From: Marinobacterium sp. xm-d-530
GTDB taxonomy: Bacteria > Pseudomonadota > Gammaproteobacteria > Pseudomonadales > Balneatricaceae
DNA: 64,000 bases
NCBI RefSeq assembly: GCF_013283365.1
Contig: NZ_WBYM01000001.1
Location: 589,236-653,235, forward strand
Direction of reading: 5' to 3'
Made by a program: the position numbers and the translations under genes. The notes beneath the pieces are model-generated. The model made no database searches. It was not told the origin of the DNA and was given only the letters and a program-made list of their open reading frames with translations. Positions 48,055-56,298 of this stretch are shown here, piece after piece (the first letter of the stretch is position 1; each line of letters starts with the position of its first letter).

Positions 48055-49063
48055 CACCCGCTCCTTGAGTCGTTTCACGAATGAAGTGAGCCGTTCTGAG
48101 CGCTAACTGACCGATTGAAGGATCATTCAAAAGATCAGCAGAGATCGATCGTGATCTCTCTTGAATGGTCTTATAAAAGGTTGGAGAGGAGCCGCTGAAA
48201 TAGGCCAAATCATAAAGAGGCATGACTCGAGTAAGCAGTGCTTCGTACTCCTTCAGCAGCCCTGCAGAGGCTTCTAAATCACTTAACTGTCGCAACAGTG
48301 CAATCTGTTGTTCCAGGGCAGAACAGAGGGTGGTAATGACCGTTGGTGCGAGAGTGATTGGAATCAATTCATAACAGCGCTGCCAACAGATGGTCATGGC
48401 CGAGAGGCGCTCAACACGCTCAGCCAAATCGCCACGCTCCATGATAAGCGATGGCAACTCTGGGGCAGGAGGGTGCTCGAATCGTAGCTCCCAGCCACGC
48501 TGCGCCTTGCTACGCTGACCAATCCACAGTGGGCTCAATCGAGTCAATTGTTCAGCAAGATCAAACAGAGCACTGGCATCGCCCTGTTTTAGCTCTAACT
48601 CCACTTCAGAGATCGGCTCAATACGATTACCGGTTCGTACTTCACCCTGATCACAAGCGATCTCGATCTGCGTCTGTTCGCGTTGATAGAGCCAAGTTGT
48701 GCGCTTAAAGTTGGTTGAAAAGACAGGGTAGAGGCTGTCACTGTCGAGATCGGCGGGCAGCAACTCCTTTAGAAGATCCAACTTGAGATTGGGCCCATCG
48801 ATCACCCACTCATATTCACCACGAGTGGAGAGCCCCGATGCATCGGTTATCCCAGTCGTTTTCAAAGTCTGCAGCCACTGATCGCCAGATTTACGAATGC
48901 GCAGCGCCATTTTCATCCGTTTCAAAGACTCATCCGGCGTATCGTAGTAGAGATTGAGAAGGAGCTTTGATTCACTGGGTAAGTCACTTAAAAACGGCAG
49001 TGCGCAGACCTGTGCTGCCACAGTCGGAAGGCAACCTAACTTTAACTCAAGCTCTTTGGACAT
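48047..49063 (-). CDS. CYTH domain protein (YgiF-like inorganic triphosphatase)
   Basis: CYTH/triphosphate-tunnel protein. From the ATG at 49063 it has 338 residues starting MSKELELKLG, with the ExExK motif Glu4-Glu6-Lys8. LYYDTPDESLKRMKMALRIRK and EVELELKQGDASALFDLA supply further tunnel residues. The C-terminal 130 residues are helical and contain scattered His and Arg, resembling a short CHAD-like region; E. coli YgiF (433) is longer. Triphosphatase activity is the family expectation. Why it is coupled to asparaginase is unclear. Confidence 0.82.
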   Translation of the reverse strand: MSKELELKLGCLPTVAAQVCALPFLSDLPSESKLLLNLYYDTPDESLKRMKMALRIRKSGDQWLQTLKTTGITDASGLSTRGEYEWVIDGPNLKLDLLKELLPADLDSDSLYPVFSTNFKRTTWLYQREQTQIEIACDQGEVRTGNRIEPISEVELELKQGDASALFDLAEQLTRLSPLWIGQRSKAQRGWELRFEHPPAPELPSLIMERGDLAERVERLSAMTICWQRCYELIPITLAPTVITTLCSALEQQIALLRQLSDLEASAGLLKEYEALLTRVMPLYDLAYFSGSSPTFYKTIQERSRSISADLLNDPSIGQLALRTAHFIRETTQGAGDE

Positions 49064-49182
49064 GATTCCATTCTCAATAACGCGGATGTTTAAGCCATTG
49101 TACAAGAGTTTTGAGCTCTGAATCAGTGACCAACGCACTGGAACAGGATAAAGTCAGATGAAATATTTATGGAGAGCCGACC

Positions 49183-50337
49183 ATGCCCATGCCACCCAAG
49201 CCGATAGAGATGATCAGTTCACTGATAGCTGTGCCCTCTATCAGCTCAACCACACCGAAATGGGATCACTCAAACCTCGGCGTCATTGAGTTACTGCACA
49301 GCTGGTGTGAATCGCTAGGGTTTCAATGTGAGGTGATGCCGGTTCCCAACAACCCAGGCAAAGCCAATCTAATAGCAACCTTGGGCACAGGACCTGGCGG
49401 TCTCGTTCTCTCTGGCCACACCGATACTGTGCCCTGTGATCCAGAGCTGTGGAAATCAGACCCTTTTAAAGTCGAAGAGCGTGATCAAAAACTGTATGGG
49501 CTGGGCACCTGTGACATGAAAGGCTTTTTAGCACTGGCGATTGAAGCCGCCAAGCAATACAAAGATACACCCTTACAAGCACCGCTGATCATTCTCGCAA
49601 CAGCCGATGAGGAGTCCTCGATGTCTGGGGCAAGAGCCTTGGTCGATGCGGGCAAACCCAAAGCACGTGCTGCGTTGATCGGCGAGCCGACCAGCCTGAA
49701 ACCGATCAGAATGCATAAAGGCATGATGATGGAAGCGGTTCGCATTGAGGGGCAAGCGGGTCACTCATCCGATCCATCGCTTGGGGCCAATGCGCTAGAG
49801 GCGATGAGTGGTGTGATGAATGAGCTGCTCACAATACGCAGCGAGCTTCAGTCTAAGTATCAGAACTCAAACTTTAGAATCGACGTCCCGACCATGAATT
49901 TGGGCTGTATCCACGGTGGTGATAATCCCAATCGGATCTGTGGGCAGTGTGAGTTGGAGTTTGACCTTCGCCCGCTACCTGGCATGTCGATGGATGGACT
50001 GCGAAACCTAATCAGCGATCGGCTCAAGCCGATAGAGCAGAAGCACAGAGTGGATCTGAGTGTTCGCTCACTATTCCCCGGCATCCCTCCGTTTGAACAG
50101 AGCGAAAGCGAATTTGTGGCATGTGTCGAACGACTCACTGGACACAAAGCGGAAGCGGTCGCATTTGGCACAGAGGCGCCCTTCCTGCAGCAGATGGGGA
50201 TGCAGACACTGGTACTCGGACCTGGGTCGATTGATCAGGCTCACCAGCCAGATGAGTTCTTAGCGCTGGATCAATTCGCTCCAACCCTCGATCTGTTGCA
50301 TAATCTAATAAATCAATACTGTGTGAAAGGCTGTTAA
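49183..50337 (+). CDS. argE: Acetylornithine deacetylase
   Basis: M20 metallo-amidohydrolase releasing ornithine from N2-acetylornithine, 384 residues (E. coli 383). His79 and Asp81 in SGHTDTVPCD and Asp111 in GTCDMKGF are metal ligands. ADEESS near 141-146 provides the catalytic Glu143 and metal Glu144. TEAPFLQQMG and GPGSIDQAHQPDEF close the site. GGAGAG precedes the ATG. It is two bases upstream of argA, so the linear (ArgA/ArgE) arginine route is encoded. Confidence 0.95.
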   Translation: MPMPPKPIEMISSLIAVPSISSTTPKWDHSNLGVIELLHSWCESLGFQCEVMPVPNNPGKANLIATLGTGPGGLVLSGHTDTVPCDPELWKSDPFKVEERDQKLYGLGTCDMKGFLALAIEAAKQYKDTPLQAPLIILATADEESSMSGARALVDAGKPKARAALIGEPTSLKPIRMHKGMMMEAVRIEGQAGHSSDPSLGANALEAMSGVMNELLTIRSELQSKYQNSNFRIDVPTMNLGCIHGGDNPNRICGQCELEFDLRPLPGMSMDGLRNLISDRLKPIEQKHRVDLSVRSLFPGIPPFEQSESEFVACVERLTGHKAEAVAFGTEAPFLQQMGMQTLVLGPGSIDQAHQPDEFLALDQFAPTLDLLHNLINQYCVKGC

Positions 50338-50339
50338 CG

Positions 50340-51677
50340 ATGGATAGCTCATCGAACTATGTGAAGTGGTTTAGGCACTCATCACCCTACATCCACCATC
50401 ATCGTGATAAAACGATGGTGATGATGCTGACGGGTGAAGCCGTTGCCAGCGACAACTTTGCTAACATTATTCATGACATTGCGCTGCTGAATGGCTTAGG
50501 TGTTAAGCTCGTTCTGGTGCACGGTGCGCGCCCACAAATTGATCAACGCCTTCAAGCTGCCGGCAAAGAGGTTAGACTGCACCACGATCAGCGTATTACC
50601 TCACCCGACCTAATGGGTGATGTCATTGATGCCGTGGCCAATGTCAGAACCGAATTTGAAGCACGCCTCTCTATGAGCCTTGCCAACACACCGATGCACG
50701 GCGCCAAAATACGTGTTGTTAGTGGCAACTTTGTTATGGCTAAACCGCTGGGTGTTCTTGATGGCGTGGACATGGGATTAACCGGCGAGCTGCGTCGCGT
50801 CGACAGTGAAGCGATTCAGCAGCAGTTAGCCCTAGAGAACATAGTGCTGGTGACCAACCTGGGTTACTCACCGACTGGAGAGATCTTCAACCTATCGGTT
50901 GAGGAGGTCGCAGTGAATGTAGCGACAGCATTGAACGCCGACAAACTTGTGCTGTTTGGCGCACAGCAGGGTATACGTGATAGCCAAGGCGAGTTACGCA
51001 GTGAACTGCTCGCGTCGACGGCTAAACGTCTGGTTTCGCACTATTTAGCGAATATTGATGACCCGACTCAACCACACTCCGAGATCGCTTGTCTGCTTGG
51101 TGCCGCGGCCGATGCTTGTGAGCGTGGTGTGCCACGTTGTCACCTAGTGAGCTACCAAGAGGATGGTGCACTGCTAACGGAACTGTTCACCCGAGACGGT
51201 TACGGCACAATGGTCAGCCGCCACTCCTATGAGCAGGTCAGGGAAGCGAGCATCGATGATGTCGGCGGTCTGATTGATCTTATCGCCCCTCTAGAGCAGG
51301 CCGGTGTGTTGGTGCGCCGCTCTAGAGAGCTGCTCGAATCTGAAATTGAGCGCTTCTCTGTCATTGAACGAGATAATGCGATCATTGGCTGTGCCGCCCT
51401 CTACCCCTTCCATGAAGAGGGCGTTGGTGAGCTTGCCGGAATAGCCGTCAGTGATGAGTATCGTGGTGGTGAACGTGGTGATAGTCTGCTTGAGCACATT
51501 ACTGAGCGAGCTAAAGCCATTGGCCTTAAAGAGTTGTTTGTACTGACAACAAGAACCGCACACTGGTTCTTGGAGAGAGGCTTTGTAGAGCGCGATTTAA
51601 GCGCACTACCCACTGAACGTCAGGCGCTCTATAACTTTCAAAGAAACTCAAAAGTCTTCTTTAAAATCTTGGAGTAA
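50340..51677 (+). CDS. argA: N-acetylglutamate synthase
   Basis: First enzyme of arginine synthesis, acetylating glutamate with acetyl-CoA and normally feedback-inhibited by arginine. The 445 residues (E. coli 443) have an amino-acid-kinase domain at about 25-265 (VLVHGARPQIDQRL near 59-72; GYSPTGEIFNL) and a GNAT acetyltransferase domain from about 300 (GELAGIAVSDEYRGGERGD near 361-379). It ends one base from the stop of the convergent sensor kinase gene, and I see no terminator between them. Confidence 0.96.
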   Translation: MDSSSNYVKWFRHSSPYIHHHRDKTMVMMLTGEAVASDNFANIIHDIALLNGLGVKLVLVHGARPQIDQRLQAAGKEVRLHHDQRITSPDLMGDVIDAVANVRTEFEARLSMSLANTPMHGAKIRVVSGNFVMAKPLGVLDGVDMGLTGELRRVDSEAIQQQLALENIVLVTNLGYSPTGEIFNLSVEEVAVNVATALNADKLVLFGAQQGIRDSQGELRSELLASTAKRLVSHYLANIDDPTQPHSEIACLLGAAADACERGVPRCHLVSYQEDGALLTELFTRDGYGTMVSRHSYEQVREASIDDVGGLIDLIAPLEQAGVLVRRSRELLESEIERFSVIERDNAIIGCAALYPFHEEGVGELAGIAVSDEYRGGERGDSLLEHITERAKAIGLKELFVLTTRTAHWFLERGFVERDLSALPTERQALYNFQRNSKVFFKILE

Positions 51678-53072
51678 TCACTCCTCACCAGCCGGAAGGC
51701 GGAGTCTAATCTGGGCTCCGCCAAGCTCCGACTGCGCTATTTCGATACCCCCGTTGTAACTGCTGACAATATCCGTCACAACGGCTAAACCTATGCCCTG
51801 ACCAGGTCGAGAGGTGTCGAGACGAGCACCTCGTTCAATGACAACCTGATGTTCCTCTGTCGAGATAGCTTGGCCATCATTCTCTATAACAATCTCTAAC
51901 CACTGCTGCTCTTGCGTCGCAGAGAGACGAACCTGATGATCACAATACTTAAAGGCGTTCTCAATCAGATTACCCAGCATCTCCATCAGATCTCGTTCAT
52001 CACCCGCGAAGAAATGATTTAACCCTTCACGCTCGACATCGATCTCTTTTGCGGCATAGACCCGGCCAAGTGCATTAACAATACGATCGACCGACAACAG
52101 CAGGCTGGTGGCGCCTGTCATAGCCTGCTCTTTAGACTTCACCGCACGGCTCAATTGATACTGCACAATCTGAGTCATGCGATCACTCTGCTCTTCAACC
52201 AAGCGTTTATAGCTCGATTGCGAGTGTTGCTCTTCTCCGGCACCACGAATCACTGCCAGTGGTGTTTTAAGACTGTGTGCAAGGTCGCCTAGGGTGTTGC
52301 GGTAGCGCTCTCGTTGCGAGCGCTCGGATTCGATCAGGCGGTTCAAGTTCTTGGTAATACGCTCCACCTCATAGGGATAGACACCTTCAAGCTTCTCCGC
52401 ATCACCCTGCTCAATCATAGAGAGGTCGTCCGCAAGATCATCCAAGGGTTTCAGACCCCAACGAAGAATAAAGAACTGCAGCAAAAGAGCCAGCAAGTAG
52501 ACCGCTAATAACCAACCCCACAACTGGCGTTGGAAGGCTAGCAGCTCTTCCATCGCGGCCGCATCTGAACTCACTATCGCGATGGTGTAACGAAACTCCT
52601 TCTCTTCAATCTCCCAAACCAGTGGGTAGACGTAGAGGTAGAATCCTTGATCTTTTAAGTGCTGAAATCGACTACTGCCCGGCTCCGGCTGGATGGTTGA
52701 AACCTGAATGAGAAACTGCTCTTCGAGCAGTGCACTCGACTCAGACTGCCAACGCAATAGACCTTGAGCATCGAACACCAGCCCTGATAATCCAGATTGG
52801 ACCTGACTGAAACGCGGCTCTTGAAGGCGGCGTGGTAGGACGAGCTCCCCCTCCACCAGATCAGCGGACCCCAAAATACCATAGGTTTGCAGTTGCGCTT
52901 GGGAGCGCTCCGATGCAAACAGACTGCTCTCGTAGGCGTTCTGCAGTGCTGCACCGGCGAAAATAATCAGAATAGGGAGCAGCACAATCGACGCCCAAAG
53001 GAGTCGAGTCTGCAGAGATCCGGGCACCCATTTGATGCCCGAAAAGAACTTATTCAGAGGCTTCCAGAGCAA
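51678..53072 (-). CDS. Two-component sensor histidine kinase, PhoQ/QseC-like
   Basis: Inner-membrane histidine kinase of 464 residues. Membrane segments lie near 24-45 and 184-205, enclosing a periplasmic sensor of about 140 residues. A HAMP-like linker, the phospho-acceptor His266 in GDLAHSLKTPL, the N-box NLIENAFKYCDHQV and the G-box GQGIGLAVVTDIV follow. The start is uncertain: TTG at 53072 overlaps the regulator gene by 23 bases without a clear SD, and GTG at 53027 is an alternative. The architecture is PhoQ-like, but the sensor is not acidic enough by eye to claim Mg2+ sensing. Confidence 0.9.
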   Translation of the reverse strand: MLWKPLNKFFSGIKWVPGSLQTRLLWASIVLLPILIIFAGAALQNAYESSLFASERSQAQLQTYGILGSADLVEGELVLPRRLQEPRFSQVQSGLSGLVFDAQGLLRWQSESSALLEEQFLIQVSTIQPEPGSSRFQHLKDQGFYLYVYPLVWEIEEKEFRYTIAIVSSDAAAMEELLAFQRQLWGWLLAVYLLALLLQFFILRWGLKPLDDLADDLSMIEQGDAEKLEGVYPYEVERITKNLNRLIESERSQRERYRNTLGDLAHSLKTPLAVIRGAGEEQHSQSSYKRLVEEQSDRMTQIVQYQLSRAVKSKEQAMTGATSLLLSVDRIVNALGRVYAAKEIDVEREGLNHFFAGDERDLMEMLGNLIENAFKYCDHQVRLSATQEQQWLEIVIENDGQAISTEEHQVVIERGARLDTSRPGQGIGLAVVTDIVSSYNGGIEIAQSELGGAQIRLRLPAGEE

Positions 53073-53730
53073 AACGATAGCCTAGACCTCGGACGGTCAT
53101 GATCGGATGCAAGGTCTGATCAGGATCCAGTTTTTGACGAAGACGACGAACAAACACTTCCAACACATTGGAGTCGCGATCGTAATCTTGATGGTAGAGA
53201 TGCTCAGTCAACTCAGCTTTAGAGATTGTCTTACCGGCGTGCACCATTAGGTACTCCAATGTGCGGTATTCATAGCTGGTCAGTTTAATTTCTGAGCCAT
53301 TAACAAATACGGCACGTGCGACCGTATCCAAAGTAATGGGGCCAAAGGTCATCTGCGGGGAGGCGTGACCAGCTGCACGACGAAGCAGTGCATTCACGCG
53401 CGCATTCAGCTCTTCCATGTGAAAAGGTTTAACAAGGTAATCGTCAGCGCCCGCTTCTAACCCCTCTACCTTATCCTGCCAATCACCGCGTGCCGTAAGA
53501 ATCAAAATAGGAAACTGTCTCTGCGCTTTACGCCAGCCTCGAATAACATCAAGGCCTGACATGCCGGGTAGGCCAATATCGACAATCGCAAGATCGTATT
53601 CAAACTCACTGCCCTGGTAGAGCGCTTCGTTACCATCACCGCAATCTTCTACAGTATAAGCACGACCCGATAGACCGCTGACTAGCTGACGACGTAGATC
53701 CGGATCGTCCTCAACGACGAGTATTTTCAC
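53050..53730 (-). CDS. OmpR/PhoP-family response regulator
   Basis: DNA-binding response regulator of 226 residues. Receiver domain: acidic pair Glu7-Asp8-Asp9, phospho-acceptor Asp51 in VDIGLPG, switch Thr79 and Lys101 in VKPFHMEEL. The C-terminal winged helix (about 130-222) has LTSYEYRTLEYL, the recognition region SNVLEVFVRRLRQKL, and the wing VRGLGYRF. It belongs to the PhoP/QseB/PmrA group. It starts inside the stop of the PepSY gene (ATGA overlap). Confidence 0.94.
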   Translation of the reverse strand: MKILVVEDDPDLRRQLVSGLSGRAYTVEDCGDGNEALYQGSEFEYDLAIVDIGLPGMSGLDVIRGWRKAQRQFPILILTARGDWQDKVEGLEAGADDYLVKPFHMEELNARVNALLRRAAGHASPQMTFGPITLDTVARAVFVNGSEIKLTSYEYRTLEYLMVHAGKTISKAELTEHLYHQDYDRDSNVLEVFVRRLRQKLDPDQTLHPIMTVRGLGYRFALEASE

Positions 53731-54221
53731 TGTGCAGCCTCCTCACTTAAAGGAGCTTTCTCGCTTACAGGAACATCCTCGGTTACCGTATCCGATTCAG
53801 CTTCTGCAGCAAGCGGCTCTTCAAGAGGCTTAATAATGTCACCATTAGCTGCATCAATAACGACGTCTTTAACACGCCCTTCGTTAACAATACGGATAGT
53901 GAAAAGAAGCAGTCCAGCTTCGTCCGGTGTCTCTTCCGCTTTCACCACTTCACCACCGAATGTGTCGATGGCCAGATCAGCTGCAGCCTTAAGATCAAAG
54001 GGCAATTGCACATCAGCCACACTCACTTCAGCGGCACTGGTCGACTCAGGGGTGACAACAGGATCAATGACACCTTCAGGAATTGCAACGGCTTCAGGCG
54101 AAGTAACATCTGCTTCAACAACAGCAGTAACCGCATCGGCCACGGCCTCTTTATCAGCGGCACTAGCAACAGAAAACCCCAAAAACACGGGGCTCAACAT
54201 CAACAAAAATAAGTGTTTCAA
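53727..54221 (-). CDS. PepSY-domain periplasmic protein, TTG start
   Basis: Exported acidic protein, first gene of a PepSY-regulator-kinase operon. The best start is TTG at 54221, which has GGAGGA four bases upstream and gives 164 residues with a clean signal peptide ending FSVASA near residue 21. A Val/Ala/Glu/Pro-rich linker follows, then one PepSY domain (FDLKAAADLAIDTFGGEVVK onward through VKDVVIDAANGDII, split in two stretches here) and a second acidic tail. PepSY proteins next to PhoPQ-type systems are often sensor modulators, but none of this is shown here. Confidence 0.85.
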   Translation of the reverse strand: MKHLFLLMLSPVFLGFSVASAADKEAVADAVTAVVEADVTSPEAVAIPEGVIDPVVTPESTSAAEVSVADVQLPFDLKAAADLAIDTFGGEVVKAEETPDEAGLLLFTIRIVNEGRVKDVVIDAANGDIIKPLEEPLAAEAESDTVTEDVPVSEKAPLSEEAAQ

Positions 54222-54360
54222 ACACTCCTCCAAACACGAGGATAGAACAATGATTATTAGAATAACTCAGCACATATTAATTGAGTCTGAATCGGTAAAA
54301 AACCCTACTCAGAATAAGGAACCTGCGAACAAGTCTTTAAGCTGATCATTTCGTTCAATC

Positions 54361-54369
54361 TGATATACT
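54361..54369 (+). promoter_or_regulatory. Extended -10 promoter of ilvD
   Basis: TGATATACT at 54361-54369 is a TG-N-TATACT extended -10; no convincing -35 stands at 17 bases. The start would be near 54376, about 34 bases before ilvD. No leader peptide or attenuator is visible. Confidence 0.45.
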
Positions 54370-54409
54370 GAGTGGATAATTTTTTGGCGTAATCAAAAGA
54401 GAGAAGACG

Positions 54410-56242
54410 ATGCCACAGTACCGTTCAAAAACATCCACCGCTGGCCGCAATATGGCTGGTGCCCGCGCGCTTTGGCGTGCAACTGGCATGAAAGATGATG
54501 ACTTTCACAAACCGATCATTGCCGTAGCCAACTCATTTACTCAGTTCGTTCCCGGCCACGTTCACCTAAAAGACATGGGGCAGCTAGTCGCACGTGAGAT
54601 CGAACGTGCGGGCGGTGTTGCAAAAGAGTTCAACACCATTGCCGTCGATGACGGCATCGCGATGGGCCACGACGGTATGCTCTACTCTCTACCTAGCCGT
54701 GACATCATCGCCGATTCAGTGGAGTACATGGTGAACGCACACTGTGCCGATGCCATTGTCTGCATCTCTAACTGTGACAAGATCACACCGGGAATGTTGA
54801 TGGCCTCTATGCGCCTGAACATCCCTGTTATCTTCGTCACCGGCGGCCCAATGGAAGCCGGCAAGACAAAACTAGCAGAGCACAAACTCGATCTAGTCGA
54901 TGCAATGGTACTGGCAGCCGATCCAACGGCTTCCGATGAGACAGTAGACGCCGTTGAGCGCTCAGCCTGTCCAACCTGTGGTTCTTGTTCTGGTATGTTT
55001 ACGGCCAACTCGATGAACTGTTTGGCAGAAGCTTTAGGTCTTGCTCTACCAGGTAACGGTACGGTCGTGGCAACCCACGCTGACCGTGAAAACCTCTTCC
55101 TAGAGGCAGGCCGCCGCATCGTTGAGATGGCAAAGGACTACTACGAGAATGACAACGAACGCGTTCTACCTCGTAGCGTTGGATTCAAAGCCTTTGAAAA
55201 CGCGATCACGCTGGATATCGCAATGGGCGGTTCTACCAATACCATTCTTCACCTTCTAGCGATTGCTCAAGAGGCAGAGATCGACTTCACATTGGCTGAC
55301 ATCGATCGTCTTTCACGCGTCGTCCCACAGCTCTGTAAAGTGGCGCCAAATACACCTAAATACCACATTGAAGATGTACACCGTGCGGGTGGCATCATGG
55401 CCATTTTGGGTGAGCTCGATCGTGGCGGCAAATTACACACCGACGTTCCAAGCGTAGCTGGTAAAGATATGGCTGAAGTGCTCGACAAATGGGACATCAT
55501 GCGTAATCCAACACCGGAAGTCGTTGAGTTCTACAAAGCGGGTCCTGCCGGCATTCCAACTCAACAAGCCTTCTCTCAATCGACGCGCTGGCCATCTCTT
55601 GATGGGGATCGCGCCGAGGGTTGTATCCGTTCAGTAGAGCACGCTTTCTCTCAAGAGGGTGGCCTAGCGGTACTGTTCGGCAACCTAGCTCAAGATGGTT
55701 GTGTTGTGAAAACAGCCGGTGTTGATGACTCGATCCTTGTGTTTGAAGGACCCGCACACATCACCGAATCTCAAGACGAAGCGGTTGATCACATCCTAAA
55801 CGACCAGGTCAAAGCGGGTGACGTTGTCATTGTTCGTTACGAAGGCCCTAAGGGTGGCCCAGGCATGCAAGAGATGCTCTACCCAACGTCATACATCAAG
55901 TCTAAGGGTCTAGGTAAAGCCTGTGCTCTACTTACTGATGGTCGTTTCTCGGGTGGTACTTCAGGCCTATCGATCGGTCACGTCTCACCAGAAGCTGCTG
56001 GTGGCGGTAACATCGGTCTTGTTCGAGATGGCGATATGATTCGTATCGACATTCCGAATCGTACCATCGATGTGCTTGTCAGCGATGAAGAGCTAGCGAC
56101 TCGTCGCGCAGCTCAAGATGCTGCGGGATGGAAGCCTGCTAAAGAGCGTCCTCGTAAAGTCTCTGCAGCGCTAAAAGCCTACGCGAAACTCGTTACGGCA
56201 GCAGATAAGGGTGCCGTTCGCGATCTTAGTCAGCTGGACTGA
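54410..56242 (+). CDS. ilvD: Dihydroxy-acid dehydratase
   Basis: Iron-sulfur dehydratase for branched-chain amino acid and pantothenate synthesis. The 610 residues (E. coli 616) contain the cluster Cys residues in [13 protein letters not shown] near 122-134 and [19 protein letters not shown] near 187-205. [28 protein letters not shown] near 512-526 and [12 protein letters not shown] are active-site segments. It is monocistronic and ends in a strong shared terminator. Confidence 0.97.
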   Translation: MPQYRSKTSTAGRNMAGARALWRATGMKDDDFHKPIIAVANSFTQFVPGHVHLKDMGQLVAREIERAGGVAKEFNTIAVDDGIAMGHDGMLYSLPSRDIIADSVEYMVNAHCADAIVCISNCDKITPGMLMASMRLNIPVIFVTGGPMEAGKTKLAEHKLDLVDAMVLAADPTASDETVDAVERSACPTCGSCSGMFTANSMNCLAEALGLALPGNGTVVATHADRENLFLEAGRRIVEMAKDYYENDNERVLPRSVGFKAFENAITLDIAMGGSTNTILHLLAIAQEAEIDFTLADIDRLSRVVPQLCKVAPNTPKYHIEDVHRAGGIMAILGELDRGGKLHTDVPSVAGKDMAEVLDKWDIMRNPTPEVVEFYKAGPAGIPTQQAFSQSTRWPSLDGDRAEGCIRSVEHAFSQEGGLAVLFGNLAQDGCVVKTAGVDDSILVFEGPAHITESQDEAVDHILNDQVKAGDVVIVRYEGPKGGPGMQEMLYPTSYIKSKGLGKACALLTDGRFSGGTSGLSIGHVSPEAAGGGNIGLVRDGDMIRIDIPNRTIDVLVSDEELATRRAAQDAAGWKPAKERPRKVSAALKAYAKLVTAADKGAVRDLSQLD

Positions 56243-56254
56243 TCTCAAGCGACA

Positions 56255-56285
56255 TAAAAAAGCCGGCAGATGTGCCGGCTTTTTT
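56255..56285. terminator. Bidirectional terminator between ilvD and uvrA
   Basis: A perfect stem AGCCGGCA (56261-56268)/TGCCGGCT (56273-56280) is flanked by A6 on the left and T5 on the right, so it can terminate both convergent genes. Confidence 0.92.
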
Positions 56286-56298
56286 GTAGCTGTCGGTT

